A DNA stretch of 64,000 nucleotides from Echinometra lucunter (GCA_029962745.1 CM057151.1:2666931-2730930); one strand, 5' to 3'; positions 1 to 11,929 are shown, counted from the stretch's first letter. A program made the numbers and translations. Notes: a model not told the origin generated them from the letters alone.

Positions 1-151
1 GCCGGTACTTTTGCCAACCGACGGACAGCGTCGTTGTTGTACAGTACCAGTAAACATAAAACACCGGAAGCAATGCTTTCTCAGACTTTGAAGAGATTTA
101 GATTTTATCAAGAGAGAAAAAACGACTGTAGAAAATACGATATTATATTCG
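1..151 (+). other. Possible 3' part of an upstream exon (open frame ending at a donor)
   Basis: Frame 1 is open from the left edge to a good splice donor (G|GTGAGT, GT at 152). The other two plus-strand frames have stops. An ATG at 73 is in frame. The predicted peptide is basic (it contains LKRFRFYQERKNDCRKYD) and I do not recognise it. It could be an N-terminal or 5' exon of the methyltransferase gene downstream, but it shows no SAM-binding glycine motif. It could equally be a chance open stretch. Confidence 0.22.
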
Positions 152-730
152 GTGAGTCATTGATCCTAGAAAGTATGCCCTAATAAGTGAGGTCTTAATT
201 TAGCCCGCTTTGCAATCATACTTTTACAATCAGAGAAACGAGAACGAAATAGTCCTAGTGCATGAACGGACCCAGCATTTTGCCTGAGGTGGATTGAAAT
301 AATCTTGAAGAATTTTCACTAGAAATATTTCTTGCTATGAGTACAAAACATTTGCAAAGTCATTTATTTATACAAAGTTTGACACTATCATAGATGCCTA
401 TTCGACCTTGTCCAAAGTCAAGAATGTTTTCTCAGTTTTGTGTTTGTTATTCCATCATCAAATAACAGTATCCGAAGGTTGAATCGGGACTAATATTATT
501 AAAATCCATTCTATCTCGGCACCTTTCTTATATTTTTTACTCAAAAAGCATCATTTTTCTTGCTATGAAAGTTAGTTTTATTACTTCCACATTCCACTAT
601 GAATACAAGAAAAAATATTGGAGGAGATTCACCCTCACCCCATCCGAACTTGGCTAAATAAATGAATTGCATTTTTTCAGGAATCACTGTTGTTGTCCAC
701 GCTCATAAATTTGGTTAATTGTCATGTTTG

Positions 731-779
731 TCATTCTTCTGGTCTTTACATCTAGATGATGTAAAGACCAGAAGAATGA
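731..779. repeat. Perfect 22-bp hairpin
   Basis: The arms 731-752 and 758-779 are exact reverse complements (TCATTCTTCTGGTCTTTACA... pairs with ...TGTAAAGACCAGAAGAATGA). Only 5 nt separate them. The loop is much shorter than in a normal animal microRNA precursor, so a small foldback repeat or cis-regulatory palindrome is more likely. Confidence 0.8.
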
Positions 780-1000
780 TCTATTTCGATCAGTTATCCT
801 TGGATAAAAAGACGGTTATCATTTTTGGTTACTTTTTTTCTCTGCCCCCCCCCTTTGGAATTCTTTGATACTTTTCTTTCTCAAGAAAAATCAAACGTGG
901 TTTCTCGAATATAATTATGATTGTTTTACGTTTCAGTTTACTCACATAATTTTTTTTTCTCCAACTATTAGAAAACCCGATTTTCCTCTTTTTCTGTTTT

Positions 1001-1500
1001 NNNNNNNNNNNNNNNNNNNNNNNNNNNNNNNNNNNNNNNNNNNNNNNNNNNNNNNNNNNNNNNNNNNNNNNNNNNNNNNNNNNNNNNNNNNNNNNNNNNN
1101 NNNNNNNNNNNNNNNNNNNNNNNNNNNNNNNNNNNNNNNNNNNNNNNNNNNNNNNNNNNNNNNNNNNNNNNNNNNNNNNNNNNNNNNNNNNNNNNNNNNN
1201 NNNNNNNNNNNNNNNNNNNNNNNNNNNNNNNNNNNNNNNNNNNNNNNNNNNNNNNNNNNNNNNNNNNNNNNNNNNNNNNNNNNNNNNNNNNNNNNNNNNN
1301 NNNNNNNNNNNNNNNNNNNNNNNNNNNNNNNNNNNNNNNNNNNNNNNNNNNNNNNNNNNNNNNNNNNNNNNNNNNNNNNNNNNNNNNNNNNNNNNNNNNN
1401 NNNNNNNNNNNNNNNNNNNNNNNNNNNNNNNNNNNNNNNNNNNNNNNNNNNNNNNNNNNNNNNNNNNNNNNNNNNNNNNNNNNNNNNNNNNNNNNNNNNN
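1001..1500. other. Assembly gap (500 N)
   Basis: Exactly 500 N, bounded on the right by a pure TC repeat. This suggests that assembly broke at the microsatellite and that the gap length is a placeholder. Confidence 0.98.
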
Positions 1501-1527
1501 TCTCTCTCTCTCTCCCCTCTCTCTCTC

Positions 1528-1583
<56 letters not shown>
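1501..1583. repeat. (TC)n microsatellite
   Basis: Almost uninterrupted TC dinucleotides start immediately after the gap. Confidence 0.95.
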
Positions 1584-1588
<5 letters not shown>

Positions 1589-1834
1589 GGTTTTCTTATA
1601 ATTGCGTTTATACTGAGGTAATTTTTTACTTGTGAAAAGAAAGATAAATTCACGAGGGATGTTCGGTTGCTGGGCTGGCCAGTTAGTGCTGGTGTCGTTG
1701 TAGGGGACGTTTGGCCAAAGCTTTAATCTATTTTGTTTCATTTTCGAACGCATCAGTATTTTATTGTTTACAGTTCCTCTGCCACTTAGTATAATTATTC
1801 ATTTTCTTCTTGTTTTTGTTTTGTTTGTCATGAT

Positions 1835-1920
1835 TTTCTGATCTTTTATAATTGCTTGTAAATATTGCAAAATATTGTATTTTTTCCTTGACTTAATAAA
1901 ACATACAAATATAAAAAAGA
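1835..1920 (+). repeat. AT-rich dispersed repeat tail, copy 1
   Basis: The segment with ATAATTGCTTGTAAATATTG followed by TTGACTTAATAAAACATA and an A-rich end closely matches another at about 21040-21165. The A-rich, AATAAA-like end suggests the 3' end of a non-LTR retroelement or an old processed insertion. Confidence 0.45.
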
Positions 1921-1957
1921 ATAATTCACAATGCAAAAATTTCTTGTGAAACTTCAG

Positions 1958-3393
1958 GCAACAATGAACCAGCTTATCGCAGAGGGCGCATTTCCTAAGG
2001 TTCATTTCGTCCACATGCTGCAGATGCTCTACCACGCAAGAGATATGGAATCAACCATCAGGAACTACTACCAGGCTCTGCTTGATGGAGGTGTCATACT
2101 TATAACGATAGCTTCCAAAAGTTAGTATGCGATGCCATGAAGCAGTGACCGGGGTACAACCAGCCCCTGCCACTATTTTAAACCAAAATCTGACACCAAA
2201 AATATGTCCCAATCGTTCAAAATTTTGATAGAATATTAGAATGAAAGAAATATTATAATATAAATAATAAAGTATTTTGGCTTTTCAGAGATTTGAGTAA
2301 ATCGCTCCTAACAATAACAAAACTTGGATCTGCTCTTTCAGTGAGGTCATCCGCTCAGATCCCCCCCCCCCCCCCAAAAAAAAAAATGTTCTAAAGAATT
2401 ATCGCCAACATAGGTATGCAAGTGTTGTAGTCGACACCTTTTCCTTTTCCTGGGAACAAGGCCAGTAGGAAAACGGCCTAGAATATTCTTTGAAAGTTCT
2501 CGGAGTTGAGGCCAAGACCGATACATCTGAGACCATGACTAGTCTCGCTACATCAGAGGAACTTAAGAAAAAAAAAAGAATCGTCGAAATTTATCTCTAT
2601 TAACCAGATGAATGTTAAATGAATGTTTCAGCTACAATGTTTTCTTTCTTATTTACTCGTATTTTTCGTGATGGTGTCTGCTTCTTCTCGATTGTACCTC
2701 ACCAAACTAAAAGTGACAAGCTCGGCAACGATCGCATAATTAGATCCACAGATCATTTTATAATTTTTCGAACACCTAACCTCAGACTGAATTCACAATT
2801 AATCATTGTGATCGCACTTTCAATTCATAATTCGGCGTCCAGGTTACTACGTCGAAGTCAGATATAATTATCTCATTTAGCCTACAGAGGATTTGTTAAT
2901 TTTTGGTTCAGATCGAATTCATATGTAAAATAACTTGACTGACATTCGATTCTTTGCAGAGAACAACGACCTTTTCAAGTCCTTCCTAGACCTTGAACCA
3001 AAACGGAACAAGCAAGCTCCGAAGAACAAAAAGCGTTACAGTGATGATGTCACACGTGTTCTACGACGTCTAGGCCTCAAGTACGACATCGAAAATGTCA
3101 TCTACCATCTCGACATCACCGAGTGCTTCAAGGAGGATTCCAAAGGTGGCAAACTTCTCCTGGACTTTATCTGCCTGACCAACGCCGCCCAGGTCTACCA
3201 GACGCTAACCACCTCCGACAGAGACCGGCTCATGAAGAGGCTGCTAGACCACTGCGAACAGCACCCAGATGGTCGGGTGACTGTCCGGCTGAGCTTCGAT
3301 GCTATAGTGGTGACGAAGAACAGTGAACAACCTTCACTGGCCCCTTCTTCAGCAGATAGCAGTACAGTGGAAAACAAAATGGACGCTCAATGA
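1958..3393 (+). CDS. Histamine N-methyltransferase-like protein, C-terminal part (two last exons)
   Basis: Two exons join cleanly: 1958-2120 (acceptor ACTTCAG, donor GTTAGT, phase 1) and 2960-3393 (acceptor TTTGCAG, stop TGA at 3391). They give 198 residues. The first exon has FVHMLQMLYHARD, matching the FIHMIQMLYYVKD region of vertebrate HNMT. It continues into a strand like its LLGTNAKMLIIVVSGS segment. The second exon has LGLKYD...LDITECF, then LLLDFICLT and LSFDAIVV, which follow the LGLKYE...DISDCF, LLWDFLTE and LSFIVIEA order of HNMT. The family transfers a methyl group from S-adenosylmethionine to histamine in the cytosol. The SAM-binding N-terminal half is absent from this window. A Ser-rich tail of about 22 residues follows the last conserved strand. 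The substrate in an echinoderm is unproven; a related small-amine methyltransferase is possible. Confidence 0.75.
2121..2959 (+). other. Intron between the two HNMT-like exons
   Basis: AT-rich, no coding signal. It contains a C-run joined to an A-run (2361-2386). Confidence 0.7.
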
Positions 3394-5880
3394 AGTTTCC
3401 TGCCTTCGACTCCAAGCTTTCTAGCTTTCTGTCCATTTATTGAATATCAGTGTAATAATTATGTTCACGTTTAATGATCCTATTATAATACTGGATCACC
3501 TCAGAAGACAGAAATCACATACTCCATGGCAACTCGTGGTAATTGTTGATGGTGCCAAATCTATGCTATACAACATGAATTGTAAAGGGGGTTGTACCTT
3601 AATAAACTAGACCATCATGACTGTAGATACTACTTCTTATGCAAATTCAACTTTGCAGTTTGTATTTCTTTCGAAATTGAACATTCCAAACGTTGTCATG
3701 CTCAGAATACACATTAGAAATTCAATTGACAATTTTTTTTTTTTTTTTTTTACCATAACCTGTTTATGATATATCTGTCATCTTGTCTATGTGTAAGACT
3801 GGGGGGAAAAAGAACATTAGAGATTTTTGTGTCTACTTGTAAACTGTATTCAATGTTGAAAGGAGATATGTTAGCATCTTCAGTTGTTTTAAAACTATAT
3901 CAGTGTTAGTTGGGGTGGTATATAGTAAACCATGTTTGTGTAAGTGTATTGAATCAAGGACCTTAACAACAGTACAAACTGAGAGAGTAAACTATCGTCA
4001 TTTAGCCATAAGAGTGATATAAACTTAGGAAAATCAACTTTGTTCAAACATAACGTCACTGCTTCAAAGTGATTTATGTATTTTACATCTGGAAATTTAC
4101 CTCTTCTTACAGTGTCCAATGAATCGTATGTTTCCCATAACGCGCGTGTCGGTAAATGTCCAAAAGGTGACTATAATCATTCCTTGATTTTTTTTATTCA
4201 CCTGTAATTTAATGTGCAGATAGAATACGGTCTATAAAAAAATGCTCAAACGACATACATTCTAGAAAACAAACAAAGACACAAACAGACAAAAAATCAC
4301 AGTCATGTCGTGTTGAATTTTCAAGTTTAGTGTATTAGTCAATAACAAATTGCTCTTGTTATGTCAGAATTGCTCAGATTGGTGAATAATTCATGGATGA
4401 AATCACCCTTTCTCTAAAGCCATAACCTTGAACAACACTTTCAATGTCCATAACATTCATATTTCTTAAAACTGTTAAATTGATTCATGCCTTGTGAATA
4501 ATGAGCGATCTCGGTGCTACAGTTTCATATTTTAACACTGAAATAAGGGTAGGGGATATTGGCATGTCATGGGCAGATGCCGTGTTTTAGAAAAAAATAG
4601 GATTTTAATTAGCGTGTTATCATGCAGAGTTTGTGGAAATTTAGATTTAGCACTTAGTTTCGCCGTTGGTATTTTTACAGGGTCAAATTTGAGACAGCGC
4701 CGTTTTAATGGTGGAACATTATTGTATTTATCATGATGTAGTAGGAAAATGCCTATAATAATAGTTAATAGGATAGTTAAATCATATACAGTAATTGTTC
4801 AATTGAAACTGTTCTTGTATAGTGAAACATTTCAAGTTGACACCGAGATTTACAGAGTAAAAGAGTATATGACCACGAATTGATGAAGGAAGGCTAGTTC
4901 AAAATTGCAGCATTAATATCTTTGCTTGTTTGTGAAGGATTCCTTACAAAATATGACTCAGTTTTCAAATTTTCCTTCTTGTAATCTATTTTCAAGGTCA
5001 ATAAATCATTTCACGAGTGGACAATGTGTGTGAATGGCTGCGCTATAGCGTTGTCATTGCAGCAACAACAACAACAATAACGACAAAATAAGGCACATTG
5101 ATAGCTTGTGTTCCTTGTCCGTGGCAGTACTACTGATAAGAAAACTCGCATATGGATAAAGTGTGAACATGCCTTGATGTATCTGTGTTATTGTGGTAGC
5201 TGTATTATTGACCTGTTATATCATTCAGTACAGCACAGGTCACGGGATGTATGCATGTATTATTGATTATAGAATATTGTAGAGTATGATTCAGTTTTTA
5301 TACTGTAAAATGGTAAATCTTAACCTTTGGCATTTAATGTGCTTATGATGTAATCATGTGATATATTAATAAGAAACAGTAAACAGATAAATTGTATTTT
5401 CATCTTCGAGATGTTTTATGGATGATAGGGTTACTTGGGGCCTATGCTTGGGGCGTAGAGGGTTATGATTCCATTGCATTATGATCTAACCACCTTTCGT
5501 TCGTTGTATTCGATCAGTGTACCATATCCACTATTGAAGTAATATGCAACACGGTTGCGATCGTTTTAAAAAAGTTAAGGATTCGAAAAAGGATCAAATG
5601 TACATTGTTCCATTGGATTCATAAATCTAGCGGACGAGGCAGTGGGGGTTGGTATTTTAAATTTTTAAATTTTAAATTTTTGAAGTAGTTAATTTGCAGC
5701 CGTGGTTTATTATGAAGTCTTTCCTTTGTCTAAAAACAATAGATCGTGTAGTATTTAGGCATGTTAGTGTAGATAGTTTGCAGTAGAGGACATATATGAA
5801 TGCAATACAATGGTTGTGGAACACAAGATTTTATTGAACGTTTTATCAAATAAACAATTCTATTTATGTCATTACTTGTA
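3394..5880 (+). other. Probable 3' UTR and downstream flank of the HNMT-like gene
   Basis: No gene is seen. AATAAA signals occur at 3601-3606 (about 210 nt after the stop), 5000-5005 and 5849-5854. The first gives a short UTR and the last a UTR of about 2.5 kb. The stretch is AT-rich and free of recognisable transposon ends, which would fit a long UTR. Confidence 0.45.
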
Positions 5881-6235
5881 GGCGTTGTTATGTGGCCACT
5901 TTTGTTTTAATACATCGTAAGGGGGAGGGGGCTTGAAGGGAATTCGCGTGGTATAAACTTTCAGTAACAGACTCCTCACTATGTCCACTTTCTAGGGTTT
6001 TTAATGTTGTAAGTGTAATATGTCCTATTCGCGTATTGGGATTTTCTCCCATTCGCGTAACCTGAAAATATATATAAAAACTACTTTGTTCAAAATAAGA
6101 TTTCATTAAAAATGCAAATTTGATTAGAAAAAAAACCCAACATGTACGATATCCCTGCCCCATGACAGCTAAACGGGGGGGGGGGGGGGGTAGTAACTGC
6201 CCATTGTTGACACTTGTCTACATCAAATCGTCTTA

Positions 6236-6494
6236 CACTATGAACATGGCGGACAAAGAAAGCGGACAAAATAAACAACCACTCATTCTACCCTTCACAA
6301 TGGTTCTGGTAGTCAAAAGAACATCCCTTCACAGCTATTATGTTTAATCATGTAGTCCAGGTGAATATGCATGTGACACACATTTTAGACAATAGCAGTG
6401 AAGGGATGTTCTTTTGACTACCAGAACCATTGTGAAGGGTAGAATGCGGGGTTGTTTATTTTGTCCGCTTTCTTTGTCCATCATGTTCATAGTG
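6236..6494. mobile_element. CACTA-ended foldback MITE with TTA target duplication
   Basis: Two arms of about 105 bp (6236-6340 and 6391-6494) are near-perfect reverse complements around a spacer of about 50 bp. The ends read CACTATGAACATG and CATGTTCATAGTG. TTA precedes the left end (6233-6235) and follows the right end (6495-6497). CACTA termini and a 3-bp duplication are the hallmark of EnSpm/CACTA DNA transposons; PIF/Harbinger (TWA duplication) is the alternative. It has no coding capacity and would need a transposase supplied from elsewhere. Confidence 0.8.
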
Positions 6495-7056
6495 TTACAT
6501 AACCAATTTGAAGCCAATGTCGTAAAGCCTCGGACACCGTTCGACCGGTAACAAGAAAGATAGCCATAACTATAAATCGTTTAAAAATCTGCCGAGCGCT
6601 AATTATGTAGACGATGAAAAGAAAATCGTTATAGCTGGTCAGATCTGATCAATCTCGGTGCATGGATTCGCTCATATTTGTCAGCACAGAACTCACAGAT
6701 AAAATCTTGATTTACCACATCCGTCCAACACGGTGGCTTTGAAACATTGTTCTGAAACATACATTTTTACCAGCAGTTTTGTTTTAGATGAAGGAGACTA
6801 TAATTCATTTACATCACTTTTTCCATTATCAAAATAATGTTGATTGCGGGCAAGAAAGATACAAAATCTTATCAATGGCGTTATACCTTCTTGCAGATCT
6901 ACAACAATTTCAAATCATTCAGTAGTTTTGAGGAAGAAATTTATTTGCCACCATTTTGAAAACGAGAGAAAGGTGAAGTGTGACGAAAAATACTAGAACT
7001 GCATTTTAGGACGAGAAAGCGTGCAGAAGAAAAGAGAGACAGAGCGACAACAACAG

Positions 7057-7061
<5 letters not shown>

Positions 7062-7121
<60 letters not shown>

Positions 7122-7142
7122 GGAAGACAGAGATATAGATAG

Positions 7143-7186
<44 letters not shown>
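7062..7186. repeat. (GA)n microsatellite
   Basis: GA dinucleotides with a few interruptions near 7110-7145. Open frames over it are low-complexity Ser/Leu or Arg/Glu artefacts. Confidence 0.95.
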
Positions 7187-7187
<1 letters not shown>

Positions 7188-7754
7188 CGTGAGTGAGGGA
7201 GGGGCGGGGTTTGGGTATGAGAAATATAATAAATGAAAATTGAAATGAAAGGCTGGATGATAAATGAATGCATTTCCAAATAATTTTGTTAACAGTGTTT
7301 AAGATGAAAGAACTTGAGTATTTTGTAATCCTCAATGGTACGATGCTTAACTCGGTATAGCTTACTCCATATAAACCTCATACGCTCTCATAAGCAACGA
7401 GAGCAATGGTGAGAACTGAGTATTGTATAGACCCATAGCGTTCGACTCCAAAGCAGAAAGAGATAATACTTCTAAAACTCACATGCTGAAGCTTCCGTGT
7501 GTGTATCACATCAAAGGTTACATTTATTTTTCAACAAGCTTTGTCACATTAGTATTTTTATAGATCTCGTTCTGAAGTGATAGTATTTCTATCGAAATGA
7601 AATGAGACACTATGAGATCATCCTTAACATGCTGAGATTCTGGGACGAGCTCAGCGGGTTCAACATGTGCAATCATGCACCTCTAAGCGACCAGCTCTCT
7701 CTTTCTCTCTCTCACTCTTATCCTCCCTCTCACTCCTATCCTCCCCCTCTCTCC

Positions 7755-8012
7755 TACTCTCTTAAAGAAAAAAAATCACTCCGTTAAGAGTGAATTTAAG
7801 GAGTGAATTGTGATAATCACTCTTTATTTATTCTTTAAGGGGTGACAACAGTGATCACTCAAAATCCTTGAGTGATCACTGCTCACCCCTAGAAGAGTGA
7901 ATATCACAATTTTTACTCTTCATTCACTCTTCATTCACTCTAAATGCACTCTTTTCTTAAAGCCACCCCTAACAGAGTGAATACGTTCAATCTTTTTTTT
8001 TTAAAGAGAGTA
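7755..8012. mobile_element. MITE with TA target duplication (mariner-like), copy A
   Basis: The ends are inverted: TA-CTCTCTTAAAG followed by A-rich sequence on the left, and T-rich sequence then CTTTAAAGAGAG... read as TTTAAAGAGAG-TA on the right. The interior holds many CACTC/GAGTG motifs and an internal hairpin at about 7838-7890 (AGTGATCACTCAA opposite TTGAGTGATCACT). Length 258 bp. TA duplication and short AT-rich ends suggest a non-autonomous Tc1/mariner derivative. Confidence 0.65.
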
Positions 8013-8399
8013 TCCCCCTCTTTCTCCTTTTCTATAACTCATTTTTTTTTTTATCTCCCTTGATACTTCTGTAATTATTTTCTGTAACTCCCCCTCTACA
8101 TCCGTTCCTTAGTCCATGGACCCTACAACATGTTTAGTCCATCTTATTCATCATTCATCTGCCCCATCCCTCCTCCTCCTCTTCCTCCTCCTCCCTCTTC
8201 TCTTGTCCATCCCTCCTCTCCTCTCCTTTGCTATCCCACCTCATTATCTCCTCTCTCTCTCCCCCCCCCCCCCATGTTAGTCCCAATTATGTTCCCCTAT
8301 CAATCTCTTTCTTTCTATATTATGCATCCTTTTCTCAGTGGTTGTGCGGCTGATGAACTTACTCTCTTGGTGTGACATTTTTTTTTCCTTCTTTTAATA

Positions 8400-8460
8400 C
8401 GATACGACCATTTTTGTCACAGAGAGAGGGAGAGAGAGAGAGAGAGAGGGGGGGGGGGGA
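8400..8460. repeat. GA repeat followed by a G-run
   Basis: A purine tract of GA units ends in ten or more G. Confidence 0.9.
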
Positions 8461-8940
8461 CAAAAATCAGACAACAGCAGCTACTGCAGCAGCAACAGCA
8501 TTATGGTCAGGTGGTTTGATGGGTTCACTTTAGATCACTAGACCAGGTACTGGTAGAGTGGCGAATATTACTCGAGATTGTCGGGCAAACTTTGCCGACA
8601 CAACTTTTCAGATTTATCATAACAAGTCAAAATGACTTTGGTGATTTACCAATATTTATTTACAAAATAGATTTGCATCAAGTATGAAGAAAGGTCATTT
8701 GGTTAAGAAATTAGCGGCTAATCTCGGTAAGAAATATTCCAAAATAATTGACAACCCACTGACTGAATTTAGTGGTGGTGCCTTGAAATCATCGAGTTTT
8801 AGCAAAAATCTTCACATTCGTGTTCACTCTAAACATGTTAACTGATCTGTAGAGCTCAACTAATCACAATTGTCTAAACTTTTCTCTATTAAGCCTGGGG
8901 TCCATGCAGCTATTTATGAAGTATACTCATCATTGTAATA

Positions 8941-9134
8941 GACCTGTTTACTAATGTTATTTTATGCATCGTTGTTGAGCAAGTTCCATTGACAACCAAG
9001 AATTTGCCAGACATATCACCAACTAATGTATGCGAATTCAGATGCCATTATGCATAACAGGTGAAGTGAATAAGTTGGTAAGGTTCTGGACGCTAAGGAA
9101 CATGCATAAATTTGAATATATTAGTAAACAGGTC
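8941..9134. repeat. Diverged inverted-repeat element (possible MITE)
   Basis: GACCTGTTTACTAAT at 8941 is matched by its reverse complement ending at 9134. The similarity continues inward for about 30 bp with gaps (TTTATGCAT opposite ATGCATAAA). Target duplications are not clear. Confidence 0.5.
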
Positions 9135-11742
9135 CAATGCAGGATACTGTCGTGCATAGATTCTTCAAAGGTTGATTTGTAACTATTCTCTTTTTAATAC
9201 ACTGGAGAGTCTTCTCCAAAACAATTGTATTTGTGGAACAAAAGGTCGTGGACATGATGAGTCACTATCTGATGCAGGTCCAAAACAATGATTGTTATAC
9301 ACAATGCAGTTTGAAAGGGATAAGGCTACTCTATAGAAAGCAGGAACATCTCACCGTGAACGAAATTGCCATGGGATGCATTTACAAAACTCATTTGTAC
9401 ATTTTGTAAACATCAAGCACTTTTATGTTTACTTGCTATTGCATCTAAGAAATCATATCCTTGTTCCCTGCCTTTGTCGAACTTGAGAAAATTTCATTCC
9501 GTATCATTTGCGGTGACATTGTTCTCAGTGAGGGTTTCAAGTTTAGCACCCCCTATGGCTAAAAATTTGTGGCTGAAGCAAATTCCTTTCATTTTCGCCA
9601 CAGACTCACTTACATAAAATCCTAAACCACTCTCTGTACCCTTCGTCTTCAAGCAAGCAAACAAAGCAATCGGATCAAATAGGAGAGAGGTCCTAGGTAT
9701 ATTTGACGAGACTTTATTAATTCAACATGTTATGAATGGAACGGGTCACGACGAGAATTTTCGTGGTGTACGCCCATGTCAACAAGTGAACCCTGCTCAG
9801 CCAACGCACACATAAAGTCAACTGTCACTGATTCAGCACTCATGCTTTTTAGTTCGTATCGGGGGAGTTTTAATAAACCTGCTTGGGGGTATTGAGACTG
9901 TTTGCGCAGCACCTTACAGGGTGAAAAGCTTATTGTTTGTTGGTAAATAACCGATTGTGGACAACATTGTGAAAGTGCCATTGTGGAAAGGATGAAGAGA
10001 AAATAGATATTTTGGCGGTATCTCTACGACTCGTCAGTGTTGTATCTTACCTGGAAATAAGAAAGTGACTTATGTACATAATTTACTAGCTTATATTATG
10101 TGCAATTTTTCATTGTGCGGGTGTCCATCTCTAACAGCTAACTCTGGGCTTTGATCAGTGATCCGGAAACAGAGCAATGAATAGATTACAAAACTTGTAT
10201 ACGTGGACATTAAATGGAAAGTGAGATGGAGACCTAATAGGAAATCATGAGATCATACTGACAAGGGAATGATAAAACTAGATCGCCGAGCGGACCGGAC
10301 GGAAGGATTCTGATATGCGTTGGTAGGAAGAACGGGCCAGTCCCGCTGTGCCCATCTAGACGTTAACCAACCTCAAACTGATTTATCAAATCTTAACGTG
10401 AGAGAATGTCTACAGAGCACGATTAGGAAAAATTCTTCTGCGAAGATCGACCTGCATCGACCAACGATTACGACTGTCTGACTAGTCAGCAAGAGAACTA
10501 AAGACAAGAAGCGAGTTCAATGCAAAACTTTACTGTGGTGGACTTACATAGTAACATTTTATGTTTCAGATAATGTTTGTTCGACAGTATAGCGTATGCA
10601 GACACATTTTGGAGAACAACAACGTACATCACATTCGATAGTACGAATTCCTCGACATCTATTTGCAACGAATCTTCATGACAGCCTTTCCCTTTTAATT
10701 TATTAATCATCTTTACAGATGGTCTCGACTGAATGATACTGGGAATGGTATACTGGTTTTAATAAACATATCAATCCAATTATAATGACTGACGACAAAC
10801 CATCTTGAATTGGCGTCTTCAGAGTTGGAGACAGCAAGTACCCAACCTTGGATCAAAAGGCCAAAGCTGCAATCTGATTCCTTTATAGCTGATATATGTT
10901 TTCTCCTTATATATAGTCGACTGTCATGGCTTCTTAATGTGGAAAGCTGTTCTTATCTTGAATTAACTGATTAGGAGTATCTCATAAGTGAACGGAACAT
11001 CAACATAAAAGGAAGGTAACAGCATTAGGATACATTCATCAAGGGCTTTCATGTACTGGTAAGTTTCCTCGTATAATTTCAAGTAATTTTTCATCACTTA
11101 TCATACAAGAATTATTAAAATAGAATTGGTCATATATTTCAGTAATGAGTATAGCCTAATGCAATATTTTAGTAATGTATAATTCAACTATGAAAGTTAA
11201 GTTACGATGTTGGCAGAAACAGCCTTAACATGCAACATATACTTTTTGTGAGTTTGAACCATGCAAAAATCTGACCCAATCTAAAAATTCATCTATACCG
11301 CATTTGAATTCAGGAGACCATTGCAACTCTGACGTATGAAAATGCTTGAATGCACATGATTAAGAAATCTAAGAATTGTAAACCCAAGCCATCTGTCATC
11401 ACTTTTTGACGGTCAATTTTAATCTCCAGTAGCTTAAAAAGATTTGTGTAATATTTCGTGGAATCGATAGGCATGGGCTTAAGTATTTTCCCCGATTAAG
11501 CTACATTTTGCTATTCCAAAGTAAATTCTGTCCACTTCTAATCATGTTCTTGCATATTTTGTTTCTTGTGAGCTATGCGAAATCCGTTTTACGAGGTAGA
11601 GAAAATGTATTAGAAACCTTTGATTGCCTCTTTGAATTTGAAAATAAGACCGCTTGCCGGACGGCTTAAATCCTACAAAAAGCTTCTCACCACTAATGAG
11701 TTATTGTGTTTCCTTTTTTTTTTTTTAATATTGTATACGGTG

Positions 11743-11822
11743 TTTTTTTTTTTTTTTTTTTTTTTTTTTTGGGGGGGGGGGTCTCTTGTTGCTGCTGCTG
11801 TTGTTGTTGTTGTTGTTGTTGT
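11743..11822. repeat. T-run, G-run and TTG/CTG triplets
   Basis: About 28 T, then 11 G, then triplets (CTG then TTG) directly upstream of the first coding exon of the receptor. Confidence 0.9.
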
Positions 11823-11929
11823 TTGGCTTCACTCAGAATTCAGGACCATTCTGTACTATCTGTTCTGTGTTATTTTTTAATAAGATATTAACCATAAACG
11901 TTTATTTTTCTTGGCATGATTATAAACAG

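Larger units (their letters stand above)
152..1957. other. Intronic or intergenic stretch with a sequence gap
   Basis: No exon can be supported here. The stretch holds a 22-bp perfect hairpin (731-779), the 500-N gap (1001-1500), a TC microsatellite directly after the gap (1501-1583) and an AT-rich repeat tail (about 1835-1920). Missing 5' exons of the methyltransferase could lie inside the gap. Confidence 0.6.
5881..11929. other. Intergenic region with small transposons, upstream of the adhesion GPCR
   Basis: No exon can be supported on either strand. The stretch contains a CACTA-ended foldback (6236-6494), GA microsatellites, a TA-flanked MITE (7755-8012), a diverged inverted repeat (8941-9134) and low-complexity T/G runs. 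The receptor promoter is probably here but cannot be placed. A TATATATA-like stretch near 10908-10916 is the only core-like element seen, with weak support. Confidence 0.5.

Noticed and set aside
829..1753. Open frames spanning the N gap and TC repeat on both strands
   Set aside because: They exist only because N is translated as X and the dinucleotide repeat lacks stops.
6941..7335. Ser/Leu-rich minus-strand open frames
   Set aside because: Pure GA-repeat translation; no coding signal outside the repeat.
9730..9981. Minus-strand frame of 83 codons
   Set aside because: No recognisable family, no splice or promoter context, and composition like neighbouring intergenic DNA.
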